A DNA stretch of 22,828 bases from an uncultured Lachnospiraceae bacterium (lineage in GTDB: Bacteria > Bacillota > Clostridia > Lachnospirales > Lachnospiraceae): assembly GCA_910588815.1 (NCBI GenBank), contig CAJUQY010000045.1, positions 1 to 22,828 on the forward strand, read 5' to 3'. Shown piece by piece: positions 14,758-21,958 of the stretch. The position numbers were made by a program, and so were the translations under genes. The notes under the pieces are model-generated. The model had not been told where the DNA came from. It did no database searches and saw only the letters and a list, made by a program, of their open reading frames with translations. The first letter of the stretch is position 1; the number at the start of each line of letters is the position of its first letter.

Positions 14758-14787
14758 TAAAAGATAACGGCAAGACCTCGCTTTTTT
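14742..14787 (+). terminator. Riboswitch expression-platform terminator
   Basis: AGCGAGACTTTGC (14742-14754) pairs with GCAAGACCTCGCT (14770-14782) through 6 bp, a short mismatch and 5 more pairs. The stem is extended by GTTA/TAAC and followed by TTTTTT (14782-14787). The 5' half of this stem is the 3' strand of the aptamer, so the two folds exclude each other. Confidence 0.85.
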
Positions 14788-14862
14788 GCGTTTGTCACAC
14801 CACGCTTTTCCAAAGCGGAGGTTTTGCCGGAACAGGCGTTTGCCGGAATAAGGAGGAATAAC

Positions 14863-15876
14863 ATGATAGAAATCGGATTACAGACATTATTTCTGGCGGC
14901 AGGCTTCATCCTGCTGGTAAAAGGCGCAGACTGGTTTGTGGACGGCGCCGCCGGGCTGGCGGAAAAATTCCGGATCCCGCAACTCGTCATCGGTCTCACC
15001 ATCGTGGCTATGGGAACCAGTATGCCGGAGGCAGCAGTGAGCATTTCGGCAGCGATGAAAGGAAACGCGGACATTACGATCGGAAATGTTATGGGCAGCA
15101 ATATTTTGAATATTCTGATTATCCTGGGCCTCTCTGCCGCAATCACCCCCCTGGCGGTGGAGACCTCCACCATTTGGCGTGACCTCCCCTTTCTGATCCT
15201 TGTGACCGCCCTGCTCTTTATCCTGGGCTTAGACGGAATTATCGGCACAGCAGACGGGACCGTCCTGCTCCTCTTGTTCACCGTCTACCTGGCCGGCCTG
15301 CTGATTATGACAAAACTCCGACAGAACACCGCTGTGGTACATCTCACGTCACCCCGCCCCCTGCAGCAGGCACTGCAGGCCCCGCCGCCTGCGGCAGAAA
15401 CGACAGACGGGGAGGCATCCGGGTCCCAAGGCCAAAAATCGTGGCCTCTTCTTCTCCTCCTCACTGCCGCCGGACTTTCTATGATTGTCGCCGGAAGCAG
15501 CGTGACCGTGGAAGCCGCCTCCTCCCTGGCCCGGATCTTCGGGATCAGCGAACGGTTCATCGGCCTGACCATCGTGGCCTTGGGAACCTCTCTGCCGGAG
15601 CTTTTCACCTCCGTGACCGCCGCCAGGAAAAGAAATGCAGACATCGCCATCGGAAATGTCGTAGGCAGCAATATTTTCAATCTCTTGTTCGTAACCGGCG
15701 CCTCCGCCCTGGTGATGCCGGTACCCTACAAGGCCGCCTTCCTATCTGACAATTTAATCTCCGGTGCGGCATCCCTCATGCTCCTCTTTTGCTCCTTGAG
15801 AGAGCGGAAGCTCCTTCGCCGTCATGGAACCCTCATGCTCCTCGGATATGCCGTTTACTTTGTCACACTCCTCTAA
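14863..15876 (+). CDS. CaCA-family cation exchanger (YrbG-like), probably Mn2+/Ca2+ export
   Basis: A 337-residue inner-membrane antiporter with the two inverted alpha repeats of the Ca2+/cation antiporter superfamily: GLTIVAMGTSMPE (44-56) with GNVMGSN (74-80), and GLTIVALGTSLPE (234-246) with GNVVGSN (264-270). The acidic transport residues are E56 and E246. About ten membrane segments are visible, with a Pro/Ala-rich cytosolic linker at residues 160-193. The ATG at 14863 is 6 nt after AAGGAGG. Family members are often called calcium/sodium antiporters, but the Mn2+ riboswitch upstream argues that manganese is a physiological substrate; this is inference from regulation. Confidence 0.92.
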   Translation: MIEIGLQTLFLAAGFILLVKGADWFVDGAAGLAEKFRIPQLVIGLTIVAMGTSMPEAAVSISAAMKGNADITIGNVMGSNILNILIILGLSAAITPLAVETSTIWRDLPFLILVTALLFILGLDGIIGTADGTVLLLLFTVYLAGLLIMTKLRQNTAVVHLTSPRPLQQALQAPPPAAETTDGEASGSQGQKSWPLLLLLTAAGLSMIVAGSSVTVEAASSLARIFGISERFIGLTIVALGTSLPELFTSVTAARKRNADIAIGNVVGSNIFNLLFVTGASALVMPVPYKAAFLSDNLISGAASLMLLFCSLRERKLLRRHGTLMLLGYAVYFVTLL

Positions 15877-15924
15877 AACGGGCACTGACAGCCTATCCAA
15901 AGGACACCCCTCAGGGAACTGTAC

Positions 15925-17055
15925 TCACAGTTCAAACACCTTTTTCCGTCCGCCCCCAAGCTTTCTGTGGCGGTAATCCATCAGGCAGCTTACGATTTCC
16001 GCCCGGCCCATGCGGCCCGCCATCTCGGCCAGGACATCCAGAGAGGCTTCGGAACCGTCTCCATATCCGAAGTCTTTCTCCGCCCTGTCGGCGCCTTGTC
16101 CCGATTCCGCCTCCCCCAGTACATGCTCTCCCATGGAAGCCATATAAAAATCCCCGGCCCCGTCGGCGACTATTTTTCTGCTTTCCTCTCCCCTTCCGCC
16201 CCGCCTCTTTGCCGTCCCGTCAAACCCTCCGGCCTCGCAAATCAAACGGATGGCCTCAAGGTCGTCCCTTTTCAGGAAATATTTCCCGGCCTCCCGGACA
16301 TTTGCGCTGAACCATTCCAGATATGCCCTTCTCGCCCCGTCGGAAAGCCCCACCGGATATCGAAGCCGGTCATAGGCCAGCTGCGCCAATACCTCCGGCG
16401 GCTCCTGGCTTTCCGCCAGCCCGAAAAGACCGTCATAGGCCCGGTAGTCGACAGTTCCGTCCCGGAAACACTGGCGGTAACGGTAGCCTGTTCCCTGATA
16501 ATGGAGCTCCAGAATCCGGGCGGGAATGTTTTCCACCGAGGATTCATAATACTCCGGAACCACAAGGGCCGTCTCCCCTCCCTGCCGGCGAATCACAATC
16601 TCCATGGCATAGCGGAGCTCGGACAGCATCTGGTACAGCCCGCGGTCCCCGAGCCCCGTTTCCAGGAATTCCAGCCTGTCCACACCGGAGCATCCCATAA
16701 AGGCGCCGCTCCCAATCCGTTCGAGGGAATCGGTAAAAGCGATCTCCCTTAATTCCCGGCACCCGTAAAAGGCATAATCGCCGATCACCTGCACTGTAGA
16801 CGGCAGGCGGATGGACAGAAGACATGTCCCTGCCATGGGCTGTCCTCCATGTCCGTCCGTCACAGCCCGCCGTTTCTTCGTTTCCTCCACTTGAAATCTT
16901 CGGGGCAGCGTTGCCGCCGAAAAAGCATAGGGCCCGATCTCCGTCACCGGAAGCCCTCCAAGCTCTCCCGGAACCTCTAGGCACGAATTCTCCCCCCATG
17001 CCTTCAGAATACGTGCTCCCCGTGAAAGCTCCATGTACTCCCATTCATTTCTCAC
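15925..17055 (-). CDS. Leucine-rich repeat protein (BspA-like LRR_5), cytosolic
   Basis: About 376 residues. The first third has BspA/LRR_5-type units of the form IGDYAFYGCRELREIAF and IGSGAFMGCSGVDRLEF, plus a degenerate first unit (VTEIGPYAFS). The C-terminal part is helical, with two segments (DDLEAIRLICEAGGF and GRAEIVSCLMDYRHRKLG) that look like ankyrin-type helix pairs. There is no signal peptide or membrane anchor, so unlike many BspA proteins it should stay in the cytosol. I chose GTG at 17055 because GGAGGG lies 8 nt upstream; an ATG at 17082 lacks a site. The gene starts about 32 nt after the mntP stop and so is probably in the same Mn-controlled transcript. Function is unknown. Confidence 0.8.
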   Translation of the reverse strand: MRNEWEYMELSRGARILKAWGENSCLEVPGELGGLPVTEIGPYAFSAATLPRRFQVEETKKRRAVTDGHGGQPMAGTCLLSIRLPSTVQVIGDYAFYGCRELREIAFTDSLERIGSGAFMGCSGVDRLEFLETGLGDRGLYQMLSELRYAMEIVIRRQGGETALVVPEYYESSVENIPARILELHYQGTGYRYRQCFRDGTVDYRAYDGLFGLAESQEPPEVLAQLAYDRLRYPVGLSDGARRAYLEWFSANVREAGKYFLKRDDLEAIRLICEAGGFDGTAKRRGGRGEESRKIVADGAGDFYMASMGEHVLGEAESGQGADRAEKDFGYGDGSEASLDVLAEMAGRMGRAEIVSCLMDYRHRKLGGGRKKVFEL

Positions 17056-17087
17056 GCCGTTTCCCTCCATCGCTCCGATCATGATGT

Positions 17088-17645
17088 CTAAAACACGCCC
17101 AGATGTTCTAGCAGTATTTTCGTTCCCATAAAAATCAGAATAAGGCCTCCGGCAAGCTCCGCCTTCGACTTGTATCTGCTGCCGAACAGATTTCCCACCC
17201 GCACGCCTGCGGCCGACAGCATAAACGTCGTGGCTCCGATCAACAGCACAGCCGGAACAATCGCTACCCTCAGGAAAGCAAAAGTCACCCCCACCGCCAG
17301 GGCGTCAATGCTGGTGGCCACTGCCAGAAGAAGCATGGTCTTAAAGTCAAAGGAGCAGTCTCCCTCTGCCTCCCCCGAGAAAGACTCCTTGATCATATTG
17401 GCCCCGATGACCCCCAGAAGGATAAAAGCAATCCAATGGTCGATGCTGGTAATATTGTCCTGAAAGCCGGTGCCCAAAAGATATCCCGCCAGAGGCATCA
17501 GCATCTGAAAGCCTCCGAAATAGACGCCTGCCAGCCACGCATTTTTCCAGCACATTTTCTGCATGGAAAGCCCCTTGCAGACAGATACCGCAAAAGCATC
17601 CATGGAAAGCCCCACCGCAATAAAAAACATTTCCCAAATTGCCAT
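17088..17645 (-). CDS. mntP: Manganese efflux pump MntP
   Basis: A 185-residue membrane protein with six predicted membrane segments in two repeated halves, each with the conserved acidic motif: GLSMDAFAVS (D16) and ATSIDALAVG (D114). MntP exports Mn2+ and protects cells from manganese excess. Length is typical. The ATG at 17645 is 7 nt after AGGAG; earlier in-frame starts lack a good site. A yybP-ykoY riboswitch with promoter and terminator lies upstream on the same strand, the classic arrangement for this gene. The LRR protein gene follows at once. Confidence 0.95.
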   Translation of the reverse strand: MAIWEMFFIAVGLSMDAFAVSVCKGLSMQKMCWKNAWLAGVYFGGFQMLMPLAGYLLGTGFQDNITSIDHWIAFILLGVIGANMIKESFSGEAEGDCSFDFKTMLLLAVATSIDALAVGVTFAFLRVAIVPAVLLIGATTFMLSAAGVRVGNLFGSRYKSKAELAGGLILIFMGTKILLEHLGVF

Positions 17646-17772
17646 GATCATTCTCCTTTTGTCTCTCAACGCCTCTCTGGTTTATTCTATGTCTCTCAGG
17701 AGGAATAAAGACGCCCCATCCCCCGGAAGGCTTTTTGTCGTACAGGAAATCCGAAGGGCTTTCTTATACGAT

Positions 17773-17812
17773 AAAAAAGACTCATCTGCACGGAAAATGT
17801 ACAGATAAGTCT
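17773..17812 (-). terminator. mntP riboswitch terminator
   Basis: On the minus strand AGACTTATCTGTAC pairs with GTGCAGATGAGTCT over a 7-nt loop and is followed by TTTTTT. Its 5' half contains TATCT, which also closes the aptamer by pairing with AGATA, so metal binding should prevent termination. Confidence 0.85.
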
Positions 17813-17894
17813 CATTATTTAAAACAAAGCCAGATATCGCGCATATCAGTATGTTGACTTCGCTACGCCAAAAGCGCCAACTACTCCCCTATCT
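17803..17894 (-). promoter_or_regulatory. yybP-ykoY (Mn2+) riboswitch controlling mntP
   Basis: On the minus strand the 5' strand AGATAGGGGAGTAG (17894-17881) and the 3' strand ATGAGACTTATCT (17815-17803) match the class, with GTCAACATACTG in the second conserved strand. The outer helix is AGATA/TATCT. Its predicted first base coincides with the transcription start. It differs in sequence from the copy at 14661, so the two are not recent duplicates. Confidence 0.83.
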
Positions 17895-17900
17895 CCCTGC

Positions 17901-17930
17901 ATTATAAAAGAAGGCTCCGGACTTTGTCAA
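17901..17930 (-). promoter_or_regulatory. Sigma-A promoter for mntP
   Basis: On the minus strand perfect -35 TTGACA (17925-17930) and perfect -10 TATAAT (17901-17906), 18-bp spacer. The start would fall near 17894, the beginning of the riboswitch. Confidence 0.85.
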
Positions 17931-17941
17931 CTGAAATCCAA

Positions 17942-17959
17942 AAAGTTGATAACAACTTT
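17942..17959. promoter_or_regulatory. Operator-like dyad between divergent promoters
   Basis: AAAGTTG-ATAA-CAACTTT is a perfect 7-bp inverted repeat with a 4-bp centre. It lies between the -35 boxes of mntP and aroE and overlaps the aroE -35. The size fits a dimeric repressor site; the regulator is unknown. Confidence 0.45.
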
Positions 17960-17986
17960 ACATCATATCGAAGCATCTGGTATAAT
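17957..17986 (+). promoter_or_regulatory. Promoter for aroE-aroD
   Basis: -35 TTTACA (17957-17962), 18-bp spacer, perfect -10 TATAAT (17981-17986) preceded by TGG (extended -10). It gives a leader of about 77 nt before aroE. Confidence 0.75.
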
Positions 17987-18069
17987 GGAACCACCAGAGA
18001 TGCCGGATAATTAAGTGACATGCATACATTAAGATGCGCCCTTTTGATATAGCAAGGAGACGACTGTCT

Positions 18070-18831
18070 ATGGAATACGGATTGATCGGAGAAAAGCTGG
18101 GACACAGCTACTCCAAACAGATACATGAAAAACTGGCGGACTATGTCTACGATCTCTGCCCCCTCACAAGGGAGGAATTCCCCCTCTTCATGGAACGGCG
18201 GGACTTTAAAGCCATCAACGTGACTATCCCCTATAAAAAAGACGTGATCCCCTATCTGGACGAGCTGGATGAAAATGCCGCCGCCATCGGAGCCGTCAAT
18301 ACGATTGTCAATGCGAACGGCCGCCTTATCGGCCACAACACGGATTTTTCCGGTTTCGCTTATATGATGAAAGAAGCCAAGGTCCATGCCTCCGGGAAGA
18401 AGGTTCTGGTTCTCGGCACGGGGGGCGCCTCCGCCGCCATTCTGGCCGTCCTGGAAAAACAGGGAGCGTCCCAGATAATCTCCGTGAGCCGTACCGGAAA
18501 GGGAGAGGCCGTCACCTACGAAGAATGCGTTTCCCTCCACAGAGATGCCGGGCTGATCGTCAACACGACTCCCGTGGGCATGTATCCCGCCGTGGATGCC
18601 TCCCCCCTGGAGCTTGCCCCTTTCACCCGCTGCGAAGCAGTGCTGGACGTAATCTACAATCCCCAGGAAACCAGGCTGACGGCCCAGGCGAAGGCTCTCG
18701 GGATGAAAGGTGTCACCGGGCTCTCCATGCTGGTAGCCCAGGCGAAATATGCCTGCGAATTTTTCCTGGAGACAGACCTGCCCGACAGCGTGATTCCAAA
18801 GATCACGGCAGAGGTCCGCGACTCCCTGTAA
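18070..18831 (+). CDS. aroE: Shikimate dehydrogenase
   Basis: Reduces 3-dehydroshikimate to shikimate with NADPH in aromatic amino acid synthesis, in the cytosol. The 253-residue protein shows the substrate-binding start YGLIGEKLGHSYS, the catalytic lysine K56 in NVTIPYK, the catalytic aspartate D92 in GHNTDFSG, the dinucleotide loop GTGGAS (116-121), and NTTPVGMYP (165-173). It is slightly shorter than the usual 270-280. The ATG at 18070 is 9 nt after AAGGAGA; an upstream in-frame ATG at 18034 is not preceded by a site. aroD follows 94 bp downstream. Confidence 0.96.
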   Translation: MEYGLIGEKLGHSYSKQIHEKLADYVYDLCPLTREEFPLFMERRDFKAINVTIPYKKDVIPYLDELDENAAAIGAVNTIVNANGRLIGHNTDFSGFAYMMKEAKVHASGKKVLVLGTGGASAAILAVLEKQGASQIISVSRTGKGEAVTYEECVSLHRDAGLIVNTTPVGMYPAVDASPLELAPFTRCEAVLDVIYNPQETRLTAQAKALGMKGVTGLSMLVAQAKYACEFFLETDLPDSVIPKITAEVRDSL

Positions 18832-18925
18832 CTTTCGTACCCACAAGCATACTTATCCCCACGGAGGCAATTGTCTGCCAGATACTTCCCTCCCGGGCGG
18901 CCTATGCAGTTCACAGGAGAACACC

Positions 18926-19750
18926 ATGAAACCACTTACTGTAAAAAACAAGACCTTCGGAGACAAAACCCCTAAGATATGCATTCCCATTACCGGCCGA
19001 AATGAAAAAGAAATTCTGGATGCGGCAGAGAAAATTTCCGCCCTGCCCGCGGACGTAGCCGAATGGAGGGCCGATTATTATGAGTCCGTCACCGACCGGG
19101 ACGCTTTCCTGCGCGTTCTGAATACACTCAAAGAACGGCTCTCCGGTCTCCTCCTTCTGTTCACGTTCCGCACCAAAAAAGAGGGCGGCGTCCGCCCGCT
19201 TTCCGACGAGGACTATCTTTCTCTTTGCCGGGCAGCGGCGAAAAGCGGCCTCATAGACCTTCTGGATCTGGAGCTTTTCAACGGAGCAGAGACGGCAGAC
19301 GGCGCCGGAAAGGCCTCGGACTGCGGTCGGAAAGACCCGGATCCGGTAACCATGGTTCCGAACCGCAGCCTGCTTGATCCGCTCATCTCCCTCGCCCACA
19401 CATCCGGCTGCCGCGTCATCCTCTCCAGCCATGATTTTCAAAAAACACCGCCAAAGGACGAGCTTTACCGGCGGCTTGTTCTCATGGAATCCATGGGGGC
19501 CGATCTTGCCAAACTGGCCGTCATGCCGGAATGCGAACAGGACGTGCTGACCCTTTTATCCGTCACAAGAAAAGCCTCCGATACCATAAGCTGCCCGGTC
19601 ATCACCATGTCCATGGGACGGCTCGGCACCATCAGCCGCGTCAGCGGGAGCCTTACCGGCTCCTGTTTGACCTTCGGCACTGCGGGAGAAGAATCCGCCC
19701 CCGGACAGCTTCCCGCCGAAGTCCTGAAACACATCCTGGAGACGCTTTGA
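18926..19750 (+). CDS. aroD: Type I 3-dehydroquinate dehydratase
   Basis: Converts 3-dehydroquinate to 3-dehydroshikimate, the step just before aroE, through a Schiff-base lysine. The 274-residue protein has the type I active site: E46 and R48 in EWRAD, H169 in SSHDF, the Schiff-base lysine K196 in AKLAVMP, and R238 in GRLGTISR. Family members are near 250 residues; the extra length is a polar insert at about 121-147, between LDLELFNG and LLDPLISLAH. The ATG follows AGGAG by 6 nt. It probably shares the aroE promoter. Its stop is only 15 bp from the end of the convergent nagA gene. Confidence 0.96.
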   Translation: MKPLTVKNKTFGDKTPKICIPITGRNEKEILDAAEKISALPADVAEWRADYYESVTDRDAFLRVLNTLKERLSGLLLLFTFRTKKEGGVRPLSDEDYLSLCRAAAKSGLIDLLDLELFNGAETADGAGKASDCGRKDPDPVTMVPNRSLLDPLISLAHTSGCRVILSSHDFQKTPPKDELYRRLVLMESMGADLAKLAVMPECEQDVLTLLSVTRKASDTISCPVITMSMGRLGTISRVSGSLTGSCLTFGTAGEESAPGQLPAEVLKHILETL

Positions 19751-19765
19751 CTTCCTCTGCCCGCA

Positions 19766-20920
19766 CTAAAATCCGCGTCCTCCTGTGTGTTTTTGTCCCA
19801 ACAGTTTCCCCTTTTTTATCACATGCACAATTTCCATATGCCGATCCATAAGAACAATATTGGCATATCTGCCTATAGAAAGCGAGCCATAATCCCTGTC
19901 AACGCCGATTGCCTTTGCCGGATTTTCCGAAGCAGCACGCACTGCTCTCTCGATCGGTACATCCATTTCAAGGACCACCCGTTTCATGCAGTCAAAAAGA
20001 TTGGCGGCCGAGCCGGCAATGACATGCGGATCTTTTTCCAAAACTGCCCTTCTTCCGGAAACTACAACCCTTTGTCCCCCCAGCCTGTAGTTTCCGTCCG
20101 GACACCCCGCCGCCTCCATGCTGTCGGATATTAAAATAATCTTCTCTGCACCGAACACCTGAAAGGTAAATCTGACCATCGCCGGATGGACATGTATGCC
20201 ATCTGCAATCAGTTCTGCCTCTGCGCCTCTCTCAAGACCGGCGATCACGGGCCCCGGCCGCCTGTGGTGAATGCCGGGCATTGCATTGTACAAATGGGTC
20301 AGCTGCCTCGCTCCCAGCTCAAAAGCCCGAACCGCCATATCATAGTCTGCCTGCGTATGGGCAAGGCATATGCGGACATCCCGGCCGCACTCACGGATAA
20401 AATCAAGTCCCCCCTCCGCCTCCGGTGCAATATCTACCAGTCTGATCAATCCGCCGCTTCTTTTCTGGAGCCGCCGAAACATGGCAATATCCGGATTTTG
20501 AATATTGCCCGCCTTCTGCGCACCTCTCATCTCCGGATTGATAAACGGCCCCTCCAGATTGATTCCCACCAAATCCGCTGTGTCCGCATATTCCTTTGCC
20601 GCAAAACATCTCGCCGTATCAAGAACTCCCTCTAAAACCGATTCGCTGTAGGACATTGTGGCAGGACAGATCCCAAGGACTCCGTTTTTCGCCTCATAGG
20701 CGGCAATCTCCCGAATCCCTTCCTCCGAGGTATCGCAAAAATCATTTCCCACCGCACCGTGAAGATGCAGATCTATAAGCCCCGGCACTGCATAAAGCCC
20801 CTCCGCATCCAAAACCATTCCGTCCGGACAGCCCTCTGCAATGCGTTCCCCTCTTATGTATATGGCTCGTCTCTCAAATATATGGCGATCTGTATAGACC
20901 AGAGCCCCGGTAATCTTCAT
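19766..20920 (-). CDS. nagA: N-acetylglucosamine-6-phosphate deacetylase
   Basis: Removes acetate from GlcNAc-6-phosphate to give glucosamine-6-phosphate, feeding glycolysis or cell wall synthesis. The 384-residue amidohydrolase has the metal and substrate residues expected: HLH (52-54) in PGLIDLHLHG, E123 in NLEGPF, H188 in CLAHT, H209 in LTHLYNAM, and the catalytic D266 in ISDSM. Length is normal. The ATG at 20920 follows GGGAGG by about 10 nt; a 25-residue upstream extension exists in frame but has no ribosome binding site. No nagB or transport gene is present nearby. A promoter candidate lies about 240 bp upstream. Confidence 0.95.
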   Translation of the reverse strand: MKITGALVYTDRHIFERRAIYIRGERIAEGCPDGMVLDAEGLYAVPGLIDLHLHGAVGNDFCDTSEEGIREIAAYEAKNGVLGICPATMSYSESVLEGVLDTARCFAAKEYADTADLVGINLEGPFINPEMRGAQKAGNIQNPDIAMFRRLQKRSGGLIRLVDIAPEAEGGLDFIRECGRDVRICLAHTQADYDMAVRAFELGARQLTHLYNAMPGIHHRRPGPVIAGLERGAEAELIADGIHVHPAMVRFTFQVFGAEKIILISDSMEAAGCPDGNYRLGGQRVVVSGRRAVLEKDPHVIAGSAANLFDCMKRVVLEMDVPIERAVRAASENPAKAIGVDRDYGSLSIGRYANIVLMDRHMEIVHVIKKGKLLGQKHTGGRGF

Positions 20921-21227
20921 ATCTGTAAGCCTCCCTTGCCCGAAAAACCGCAGCTCACTTCTGAATGCACCCTTAAACTTTCCATATGGCTGCACTCAAT
21001 GTCTCATTTTGTCATACGTTCTGCAGGCACGATTTTTTACGGAAAATTTCAAAACTCTCTACATTCAAATCAGGAACAGCCACACTGTCTGCCGGCCCTG
21101 TATCCCAACGATAACCTGTCTTACAAACCAAGCTTCTTACTATCAGCCATCGTTCATTGGAGTATAGCATATAAATCAAAATCCGTAAACATTCCCTGTG
21201 CCATAGCCGAGGCCAGGGAAGCAGTCA
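20921..21227. other. Intergenic gap at the likely edge of an acquired block
   Basis: This 307-bp stretch has no gene I can support. It separates nagA from the truncated 4Fe-4S gene and contains one promoter-like site. Short minus-strand open frames exist (for example 21238 to about 21155, containing MMTASLASAMAQGMF) but match nothing I know and have no ribosome binding site. Confidence 0.5.
21161..21189 (-). promoter_or_regulatory. Promoter candidate upstream of nagA
   Basis: On the minus strand TTTACG (21184-21189) and TATACT (21161-21166) are 17 bp apart. It would give a leader of over 200 nt for nagA. Moderate match. Confidence 0.4.
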
Positions 21228-21794
21228 TCATACCGTGGCTCGCATCGCATCGTTCAGCAGCACCAAGGGAATTCCTCCCTCCAAGGTTCCGACCGGACAA
21301 ATCAGCTTACAGAACCAAGGGTAGCCCTGGCCAATCATATCAGTGATATACAGCGGAAGAAGAATCACGAACACCAAAAGAATCCCGTATTTCAGCCAGC
21401 GCAGCTGACGGTCACCCTTAAATGTACGGATCTTCAGCTTGGAAGGAAGTGGGATTTTGTTTAGCAGATCCTGGATCAAACCAAATGGACACAGCCATCC
21501 ACATACGAAACGGCCCATAAACGTACCGACCAAGATCATAAAACCGGCAACATAGAAAGCAAACTTATACTCGTAGCTTCCAATAGTAGCCTGCAAAGCA
21601 CCAATGGGACAGGCTGCTACAGCGCCAGGGCAAGAATAACAGTTCATGCCCGGTACACAGATATTCTTTATCCTTCCTTGATATATTTTTCCTCGGACAA
21701 AGCCGATGAGATAACTATTGGTGATAACCGCCCATAAAACTTGAAAAAAGTGGCGGAATCGTTCTGATTTCTTTACTTGATTATCCAATTCCAA
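21228..21794 (-). CDS. 4Fe-4S binding membrane protein (NapH/YccM-like), C-terminally truncated, possible pseudogene
   Basis: The 188 residues have several membrane segments (about 17-32, 78-95 and 135-152) and cysteine motifs: C46, C52, C55 and C62 in NICVPGMNCYSCP and AACP, C98 and C102 in CGWLCPFG, and C162 and C166 in FCKLICPVG. Members of this polyferredoxin-like family usually continue for about 100 more residues after GTLEGGIPLVLLN, with two further CxxCxxC clusters; here the frame stops 8 residues later. No other frame downstream shows the missing part, so the gene seems cut by recombination, not by a simple frameshift. The start appears to be TTG at 21794, overlapping the CD1871A-like gene by 14 nt, with GGAG just upstream. 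Confidence 0.75.
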   Translation of the reverse strand: MELDNQVKKSERFRHFFQVLWAVITNSYLIGFVRGKIYQGRIKNICVPGMNCYSCPGAVAACPIGALQATIGSYEYKFAFYVAGFMILVGTFMGRFVCGWLCPFGLIQDLLNKIPLPSKLKIRTFKGDRQLRWLKYGILLVFVILLPLYITDMIGQGYPWFCKLICPVGTLEGGIPLVLLNDAMRATV

Positions 21795-21936
21795 TACACT
21801 CCAAACAAATATTGATGGCCTTGCTCATGACGATAGCATACTCCTCCCGCCAAATTCCAAGACTCAGAAATATAACACCGATGACCAGCAGCAATACCGT
21901 GACCCAGTTGGAATGAAAGATATTTTTTTGCTTCAT
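21781..21936 (-). CDS. CD1871A-family CXXC motif mini-protein
   Basis: A 51-residue protein that begins with ATG at 21936, preceded by AGGAGG. It has one membrane segment (about residues 11-28) and ends with the family signature SKAINICLECIGIG, holding a CxxC pair (C44, C47). The family is named after a small open reading frame in Clostridioides difficile and is found next to 4Fe-4S membrane proteins, as here, where the next gene overlaps its end. A role in electron transfer or redox at the membrane is plausible but unproven. It starts 22 nt after the ABC permease stop, so the three genes form one unit. Confidence 0.85.
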   Translation of the reverse strand: MKQKNIFHSNWVTVLLLVIGVIFLSLGIWREEYAIVMSKAINICLECIGIG

Positions 21937-21958
21937 TGGGTTTCCTCCTTGATGCCGC

